A DNA stretch of 64,000 nt from Omphiscola glabra. Its lineage: Eukaryota > Mollusca > Gastropoda > Lymnaeidae. Location of the stretch: contig OZ024794.1 of assembly GCA_964017045.1 (NCBI GenBank), positions 699,501 through 763,500 on the forward strand, read 5' to 3'. Positions 59,501-64,000 of the stretch are shown piece by piece. Each line of letters starts with the position of its first letter. Positions within the stretch are counted from its first letter, which is position 1. A program made the translations under genes and the position numbers. The notes beneath the pieces were generated by a model. That model saw nothing but the letters and a program-made list of their open reading frames with translations, was not told where the DNA came from and did no database searches.

Positions 59501-62500
59501 AGTTCTAATTTGGTGCCAGCCAGTGATATAACAGTTCTAATTTGGTGCCAGCCAATGATATAACAGTTCTAATTTGGTGCCAGCCAATGATATAAGTTCA
59601 TTAGTTGGTACCAGCCAATGATATAACAGTTCTAATTTGGTGCCAGCCAATGATATAACAGTTCTAATTTGGTGCCAGCCAATGATATAACAGTTCATTA
59701 TTATGTGTTGAGACAATGGTCACTAAGGAATCTTATAATGGGTTGAGACAAATGGTTGCTAAGAATGAGTTTATGTAGTCAAGGTGTCATGATCATTTAA
59801 GTTTGAGAACCACTGTTATACACTGAATATCTTAACAAATCTTGAAGATTTCTTTACAATTAACCATTAATTTTATTCAACAACTATGGCACATCATCAA
59901 TAAAAAACCCTGTCATGTCATCATTAAACGTCACGTCATCATTAAACAACTATGTCATGTCATCATTAAACAACTATGTCATGTCATCATTAAACAACGT
60001 CACGTCATCATTAAACAACTATATCACGTCAACAATAAACAACTATGTCATGTCATCATTAAACAACTATGTCATGTCACTTATCTCAATGATGTAAAGT
60101 TCATTAATCACATCTTCAAACAATGGCTTGTCTTTCTTGTATATGTCAACTGTATTGTATTTGTGACAGGTTCTGAGTCAGTCAAGTGGATCTAAGGTTG
60201 TGTCTCCATTCATCTTGTCTCTGCTGCTTTCCATTTCACAGCTCCATCATTTTGAAGATCAGGTATAGTATGGCTTATCAGGTATAATGTGACTTATCAG
60301 GTGTAGCATGACTTATCAGGTATAGCATGACTTATCAGGTATAGCGTAACTTATCAGGTGTAGCATGACTTAACAGGTATATCGTGACTTATTGTAATTA
60401 TTTTTATTGAAGTTCTTTTACTTAACAGATAAACTAAACTAAAAGGAATGATTAAACACCTGTAGTCCATGTCTTTTATGTTGACAGTAGGCATCATTGA
60501 ACACTTGTAGTCCTTGTCTTTTATGTTGACAGTAGGCATCATTGAACACCTGCAGTCCTTGTCTTTTCTGTTGACAGTAGGCATCATTGTAAATATCACC
60601 TTCATTGTATAACTGAATTATTTGCCAACTGTAGACATTATCTTGGATGTTGAGAGTAATAATAATTTACTTTAAATATTTATGAACATAAACTTTGAAT
60701 ATTTACTAAACATACATTGTTTAAATGTTAAATCACCATTTTAAAAAAATGACAGATTGAAGATGAAACTGAATGTCACAGTCATAAGAGATCAGTCAAC
60801 GAAACTGATAGTCACAGTCATAACAGATGAGTCAAAAAACTGAATGTCACGGTCATAACAGATTAGTCAACAAAACTGAATGTCACAGTCATAAGAGATT
60901 AGTCAATGAAACTGAATGTCACAGTCATAAGAGATTAGTCAATGAAACTGAATGTCACAGTCATAAGAGATTAGTCAATGAAACTGAATGTCACAGTCAT
61001 AAGAGATCAGTCAATGAAACTGAATGTCACAGTCATAACAGATGAGTAAAAAAACTGAATGTCACGGTCATAACAGATTAGTCAACAAAACTGAATGTCA
61101 CAGTCATAAGAGATCAGTCAACAAAACTGAACTAATACTGAAGTTCATTATTGGAGTCATACTTAAATATAACATCATACTCATACTACTATCAGCACTT
61201 CTTCAAGACAAGCTTTGTTTGTGTTCTGATAACACCCTATAGCGGAAACCTTGTTAACATGAATTGTTACTATTAAACTGCCATAAAATGGCTGGTTGGA
61301 TGGCTTTCAGCTCTAGAAACATTGCCTTCTTGATATTGATTATAGAAATAAAAGTAGTTTTCATTCTTACGCGTTCATTTCTTTATGTTTTCAGATCTTT
61401 GACTTTTTGAAAAGCACAATAATAAAATGTTTTCGGTATGAAGAAAAGCAAAAGCAGTCGCTGTGGCTGAGAGAATGTTGCCCAATAGGTCCTATGACAA
61501 TGGATCTATTGTTAGAGGCTGTTGAACACAGGTAATGATAATGTTTTCCAATAGATCTGAAGTAGAAATGATAAGTTGAAGTTTAATTAACTCAGTACTT
61601 ATTGTGACGATTCTTTAATTTACTCAGTACTTATTGTGACGATTCTTTAATTTACTCAGTACTTATGATGACGATTCTTTAATTTACTCAGTACTTATTG
61701 TGACGATTCTTTAATTTACTCAGTACTTATTGTGACGATTCTTTAATTTACTCAGTACTTATTGTGACGATTCTTTAATTTACTCAGTACTTATGATGAC
61801 GATTCTTTAATTTACTCAGTACTTATTGTGACGATTCTTTAATTTACTCAGTACTTATTGTGACGATTCTTTAATTTACTCAGTACTTATGATGACGATT
61901 CTTTAATTTACTCATTACTTATTGTGACGATTCTTTAATTTACTCAGTACTTATGACTGGGATCATGTGACTCAAGGTCTTGTTATCCTTGGATTTGGGC
62001 TCATGGACAGCTTTGGACCAAAGATTGTGCTCGGTGTCTTACAAGACAATGCTGCCAGCAAAGGACACCTTACTCCAACACAACTAGCTTGCCAGCTTGG
62101 TCATAAAATACTTTTAAAAACTTTCAAAGTAAGATTATCTGAGAATGAAACTTTTCCCATCATTCTTTCCAAAGGTATCTATGATATCAAAGGTATCTAT
62201 GATATCAAAGGTATATATGCTATAGTTTTTATGATTGCTTTGTTAGATATCAAACGTATAAATGCTAGATTTTCATTGATCATTTTGATCTTTAAATTGA
62301 CTTTTCTTATATCTCAAATTTGAAAAGTTTTATGTCCATTGCCAAAAATTCCTAAATAAAAGGGAAGTAATGCTGACTTAAATGGATAAGGAAAGTAATG
62401 CTCACTTAAATGGATAAGGGAAGTAATGTTCACTTTAATGGATAAGTGAAGTAATGCAACTTAAACGGATAAGGGAAGTGATGCTCACTTAAAATGGATA

Positions 62501-63095
62501 TGTATTAGCATTGACTAATCTAAGTCAATCTTTCATCAATAACAAATATCACAGAGTGTGATCAAATGTCATGTTTTTGTACACATCTATCAATCATTTG
62601 TCACGTTGTTATACACATTTATTAATCATTTGCCCAGTTGTATTTATGACTTGTCTTGTTGCATTTTATTTTATTGCTTGGCTTAACCAAAGATTCACTT
62701 CACAAGCCCATTTAACCAAAGATTCACTTCACAAGCCCATTTAACCAAAGATTCACTTCACAGGCCCATTCATTTAAATTGATTCTAAAAATGTACACTT
62801 CATTATAATTAAAAATAACTTTAATAAAAACAGTGGATAATTAATTTTTATTCTTGCTGGTGACTTTGGGATCTTATAAAATGGTGGACTTTGTGATCTT
62901 ATAAAATGGTGGACTTTTTTATCTTTTAAAATGGTGGACTTTGTGATCTTATAAAATAGTTGGTTTGATTTGTCTCTGATCAGTTTCCATATGTTTGATG
63001 TATATAAAAGGTTCATGAGGTTGTCAGGAGTGAGATCTTGGATCAGATATTTAACCACATCATGAAAGCCAGGACACCAGTTACACACTATCTTG
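50443..63095 (+). CDS. FANCI: Fanconi anaemia group I protein, N-terminal 461 codons (12 exons; partial)
   Basis: FANCI pairs with FANCD2 in the ID2 clamp that is monoubiquitinated and closes on DNA at interstrand crosslinks. Exons: 50443-50526, 50715-50790, 51145-51275, 53801-53886, 55284-55409, 55593-55758, 57895-57983, 58422-58551, 60170-60262, 61395-61531, 61948-62128, 63011-63095. They sum to 1384 nt (461 codons plus one base), all phases consistent, leaving phase 1 at the last donor, so the gene continues past the window. Diagnostic blocks are QIINSICCSR|WDPTMAVHM, TAVYQLLLLSAK, IEGTVILHIT and YDWDHVTQGLVILGF, in the order found in animal FANCI. The product is alpha-solenoid throughout. 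The monoubiquitinated lysine (K523 in human) would lie beyond this window. An in-frame TAG sits directly before the ATG. Confidence 0.94.
50715..50790 (+). CDS. FANCI: FANCI exon 2
   Basis: Residues 29-53 plus one base, VVEAVSTCILKANSNPILLI then KSVLD. Acceptor TTGACAG|GTG, donor GATG|GTGATT. Confidence 0.86.
51145..51275 (+). CDS. FANCI: FANCI exon 3
   Basis: Residues 54-97, IERCTCVLIAILKILQKNEI then AFGISSLLLTE. Acceptor GTCACCAG|CTT, donor GAG|GTATTT, phase 0. Confidence 0.88.
51525..51635. repeat. Two-copy duplication in FANCI intron 3
   Basis: GTCTGAGAGACAACTGTCAA then ATGCTAGTGAACTCTTAGTTG occurs twice, separated by a repeated TTAGTTGGCCAATTT. Confidence 0.88.
51758..51998. repeat. 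35-bp minisatellite, 7 copies (FANCI intron 3)
   Basis: Unit TTTCATGTTTCTGTATGTTG then TATCTATCTATACTG. All three plus frames read open because 35 bp shifts frame each copy without a stop; not a gene. Confidence 0.95.
52035..52190. repeat. 50-bp repeat, 3 copies (FANCI intron 3)
   Basis: Unit TAATATATGTGGGACTGTGT then TTACGTTGTGTGAAGTAAATCT. Confidence 0.88.
52280..53276. repeat. 23-bp minisatellite, about 43 copies (FANCI intron 3)
   Basis: Unit CTCCTAGATCACAATGTAGC plus TCC/TCT/TGT. Three subtypes (CTCCC, CTCTC, CTGTC) are interleaved in recurring runs. Confidence 0.96.
53298..53470. repeat. 42-bp repeat, 4 copies (FANCI intron 3)
   Basis: Unit ACATAGAAATATATTATGTG then CTCAGAGAAGACAAATGACATC. 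Confidence 0.92.
53801..53886 (+). CDS. FANCI: FANCI exon 4
   Basis: Residues 98-125 plus two bases, VDTLQANCLGDLAQFFVDSL then KHGGFKGG. Acceptor TTTCCAG|GTG, donor CAA|GTAAGT. Confidence 0.87.
54085..54300. other. TTTCGG-rich segment, possible transposon fragment (FANCI intron 4)
   Basis: Repeated AACTTTCGG / GGTTTCGGCC / TTTTGGCC blocks, unlike the AT-rich intron. Resembles interiors of TTTCGG-type MITEs, but no ends or TSD were found. Confidence 0.35.
55284..55409 (+). CDS. FANCI: FANCI exon 5
   Basis: Residues 126-167 plus two bases, CAEFLSNVLRVINSRETIPK to KGQIINSICCS. Acceptor CTTTATAG|ATG, donor GCAG|GTACAA. Confidence 0.92.
55593..55758 (+). CDS. FANCI: FANCI exon 6
   Basis: Residues 168-223, RWDPTMAVHMSTMFQAIPLT to DQPTAVYQLLLLSAK. 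Strongly FANCI-like. Acceptor AATGACAG|ATG, donor AAG|GTAACA. Confidence 0.95.
55925..57870. repeat. 32-bp minisatellite, about 61 copies, with 17-unit higher-order repeat (FANCI intron 6)
   Basis: Unit CCAACTGTCCTTCCAAGAGT then CCTACTTAATGT. Marker variants recur 545 bp apart: CTCCCTTAATG at 56261 and 56806, AAATATCC at 56563 and 57108, showing a 17-unit block copied as a whole. The last diverged units merge into the exon 7 acceptor region. Confidence 0.95.
57895..57983 (+). CDS. FANCI: FANCI exon 7
   Basis: Residues 224-252 plus two bases, GHKKLVLEGLCKHYTAQDDA then NRGRGLMID. Acceptor TTTGAATAG|GGA follows directly on a 2-kb minisatellite. Donor ACAG|GTAAGA. Confidence 0.9.
58130..58252. 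repeat. 30-bp repeat, 4 copies (FANCI intron 7)
   Basis: Unit GGATGACATTTCCATTCCAT then CCTTTTACTT. Confidence 0.92.
58422..58551 (+). CDS. FANCI: FANCI exon 8
   Basis: Residues 253-296, including LRQIEGTVILHITQAVKQDR and ELGVQFIKYVK. Acceptor AATTTCAG|TGA, donor AAG|GTGAAA. Confidence 0.94.
58605..58945. repeat. 20-bp minisatellite, about 17 copies (FANCI intron 8)
   Basis: Unit GGCTGGCACCATAACTTAGT. Related in inverted orientation to the array at 59060-59700. Confidence 0.94.
59055..59700. repeat. 32-bp minisatellite, about 20 copies (FANCI intron 8)
   Basis: Unit CCAGCCAATGATATAACAGT then TCTAATTTGGTG. Variants with ...ATAAGTTCATTAGTTGGTA recur at about 59400 and 59592, indicating block duplication. 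Confidence 0.95.
59905..60085. repeat. About 24-bp repeat, 7 copies (FANCI intron 8)
   Basis: Unit CAACTATGTCATGTCATCAT plus TAAA, with shorter CGTCACGTCATCATTAAA units. Confidence 0.9.
60170..60262 (+). CDS. FANCI: FANCI exon 9
   Basis: Residues 297-327, VLSQSSGSKVVSPFILSLLL then SISQLHHFEDQ. Acceptor TTGTGACAG|GTT, donor ATCAG|GTATAG. The donor is the first unit of a 19-bp tandem array (60254-60390). Confidence 0.94.
60254..60390 (+). repeat. FANCI: 19-bp tandem repeat starting at the FANCI exon 9 donor
   Basis: Unit GACTTATCAG|GTATAGCAT. The real donor AGATCAG|GTATAG ends the exon at 60262. CAG|GT recurs with exact 19-bp spacing after 60281, 60300, 60319, 60338, 60357 and 60376. Next six bases are GTATAA, GTGTAG, GTATAG, GTATAG, GTGTAG, GTATAT. 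Confidence 0.95.
60445..60602. repeat. 45-bp repeat, 3 copies (FANCI intron 9)
   Basis: Unit TGTAGTCCTTGTCTTTTATG then TTGACAGTAGGCATCATTGAACACC. Confidence 0.92.
60765..61135. repeat. 36-bp minisatellite, about 10 copies (FANCI intron 9)
   Basis: Unit AAACTGAATGTCACAGTCAT then AAGAGATTAGTCAATG. The three-fold period gives a 12-residue repeat frame (NETECHSHKRLV); not a gene. A two-unit block with GATGAGT.AAAAAAC is itself duplicated at both ends of the array. Confidence 0.94.
61395..61531 (+). CDS. FANCI: FANCI exon 10
   Basis: Residues 328-372 plus two bases, IFDFLKSTIIKCFRYEEKQK to MTMDLLLEAVEH. Acceptor TTTTCAG|ATC, donor ACAG|GTAATG. Confidence 0.92.
61585..61960 (+). repeat. FANCI: 32-bp tandem repeat ending in the FANCI exon 11 acceptor
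   Basis: Unit TTCTTTAATTTACTCAG|TAC then TTATTGTGACGA. CAG ends at 61595, 61627, 61659 and onward every 32 bp to the true acceptor at 61947: 12 units. The copy just before the real site reads CTCAT instead of CTCAG, so its AG is gone. Exon 11 itself starts TACTTATGAC, the same as the repeat variant TACTTATGATGAC for nine bases. Confidence 0.95.
61948..62128 (+). CDS. FANCI: FANCI exon 11
   Basis: Residues 373-433, TYDWDHVTQGLVILGFGLMD to LACQLGHKILLKTFK. Acceptor TTTACTCAG|TACTTATGAC is the last unit of a 12-copy 32-bp array whose other units copy this acceptor. Donor AAA|GTAAGA. Confidence 0.95.
62350..62495. repeat. 28-bp repeat, 5 copies (FANCI intron 11)
   Basis: Unit AAGTAATGCTCACTTAAATG then GATAAGGG. 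Confidence 0.9.
62685..62772. repeat. 29-bp repeat, 3 copies (FANCI intron 11)
   Basis: Unit TTAACCAAAGATTCACTTCA then CAAGCCCAT. Confidence 0.92.
62862..62962. repeat. 24-bp repeat, 4 copies (FANCI intron 11)
   Basis: Unit GATCTTATAAAATGGTGGAC plus TTTG. Confidence 0.9.
63011..63095 (+). CDS. FANCI: FANCI exon 12 (last in window)
   Basis: Residues 434-461 plus one base, VHEVVRSEILDQIFNHIMKA then RTPVTHYL. Acceptor TATATAAAAG|GTT has a poor pyrimidine tract. Donor CTTG|GTGAGT. Confidence 0.88.
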
Positions 63096-63111
63096 GTGAG
63101 TGACTATATAG

Positions 63112-63832
63112 AGCTATGTATATCTACTGTTAGATTGGCAGTGTCCATGTCTCTATGTATATCTACTGTTAGAATGGCAGTGTCCATATGTCTCTATGTA
63201 TATCTACTGTTAGATTGGCAGTGTCCATGTCTCTATGTATATCTACTGTAGAATGGCAGTGTCCATATGTCTCTATGTATATCTACTGTTAGAATGGCAG
63301 TGTCCATATGTCTCTATGTATATCTACTGTTAGATTGGCAGTGTCCATGTCTCTATGTATATCTACTGTAGAATGGCAGTGTCCCTATGTCTCTATGTAT
63401 ATCTACTGTTAGAATGGCAGTGTCCATATGTCTCTATGTATATCTACTGTTAGAATGGCAGTGTCCATATGTCTCTATGTGTATCTACTGTTAGAATGGC
63501 AGTGTCCATATGTCTCCATGTATATCTACTGTAGATTGTCAGTGTCCATATGTCATTATGTATATCTACTGTTAGAATGGCCGTGTCCATATGTCTCTAT
63601 GTATATCTACTGTAGAATGGCAGTGTCCATATGTCTATATGTATATCTACTGTTAGAATGGCAGTGTCCATATGTCTCTATGTATATCTACTGTAGAATG
63701 GCAGTGTCCATATGTCTATATGTATATCTACTGTAGAATGGCAGTGTCCATATGTCTCTATGTATATCTACTGTAGAATGGCAGTGTCCATATGTCTCAA
63801 TGTATATCTACTGTAGAATGGCAGTGTGACAA
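63112..63832. repeat. 38-41-bp minisatellite, about 18 copies (FANCI intron 12)
   Basis: Unit TGTCTCTATGTATATCTACT then GTTAGAATGGCAGTGTCCATA. It starts about 20 bp after the exon 12 donor. Long and short units (GTTAGAATGG, GTAGAATGG, ATGTCTC) recur in paired order. Confidence 0.95.
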
Positions 63833-63879
63833 TATATGTATATTCCTGTATTAATTAAAAACATTAAAACCAAACTGGT

Positions 63880-64000
63880 CATACATCCAACTTTAAAGTG
63901 GTCATACATCCAACTTTGAAGTGGTCATACATCCAACTTTGAAGTGGTCATACATCCAACTTTGAAGTGGTCATACATCCAACTTTGAAGTGGTCATACA
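63880..64000. repeat. 23-bp repeat, 5 copies, cut by the window end
   Basis: Unit GTGGTCATACATCCAACTTT plus GAA. The array continues past the right edge. Confidence 0.92.

Noticed and set aside
59795..59820. TTTGAGAACCACTG as a hAT terminal repeat
   Set aside because: No partner end or target duplication nearby; too short alone.
63095..63832. Array after the FANCI exon 12 donor as another donor-derived repeat
   Set aside because: The array begins about 20 bp into the intron and its units carry no copy of CTTG|GTGAGT.

Overview
This is a window of an animal nuclear genome, most likely a mollusc and plausibly a gastropod. That call rests on intron-rich metazoan genes with GT-AG splice sites, AT-rich introns and flanks, degenerate invertebrate-type LINEs, and a SPIN-like hAT transposon, a family previously reported from a pond snail. 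The species cannot be settled from the sequence alone. Nothing bacterial is present.

Three conserved genes can be assembled exon by exon with every phase closing. (1) A ubiquilin (UBL-STI1-STI1-UBA proteasome shuttle) on the + strand: 14 coding exons, 18071-32047, 550 aa. (2) CLP1 (polynucleotide 5'-hydroxyl kinase of mRNA 3'-end and tRNA processing) on the - strand: 13 coding exons, 42514 down to 34566, 419 aa. It lies tail-to-tail with ubiquilin. (3) The first 461 codons of FANCI (Fanconi anaemia group I, the FANCD2 partner) on the + strand: 12 coding exons from 50443 to 63095, running off the right edge. No shared pathway links the three; they are simply neighbours.

Layout: 1-18000 is gene-poor and made of minisatellites, a 5'-truncated L2/CR1-type LINE (7373-9568, minus), a LINE-like 3' fragment split by a SPIN-like hAT MITE (10508-10702), and diverged duplications. 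18-32 kb is ubiquilin, whose introns hold a solo LTR (20276-20789) and a decayed piggyBac transposase (24606-26295). 32-34.5 kb is the shared 3' intergenic region. 34.5-42.5 kb is CLP1, whose first intron holds a 638-bp inverted-repeat transposon and a second piggyBac-like remnant. 42.5-50.4 kb is intergenic: a long TATC/TGTC tract, another hAT MITE, a telomere-like module and a LINE tail. 50.4-64 kb is FANCI with arrays in most introns.

The most unusual signal is that about a quarter of the window (my hand tally, roughly 15 kb) is minisatellite arrays with 17-47 bp units, nearly all with unrelated sequences. Several of these arrays are copies of a splice junction. At FANCI exon 9 (5' site, 19 bp x 7), FANCI exon 11 (3' site, 32 bp x 12), CLP1 exon 3 (5' site, 34 bp x 4) and CLP1 exon 6 (5' site, 40 bp), the real splice site is one unit of the array and the other units are decoys. 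FANCI exon 7 may be a fifth case. Most long open frames in the window are by-products of these arrays and were not annotated.
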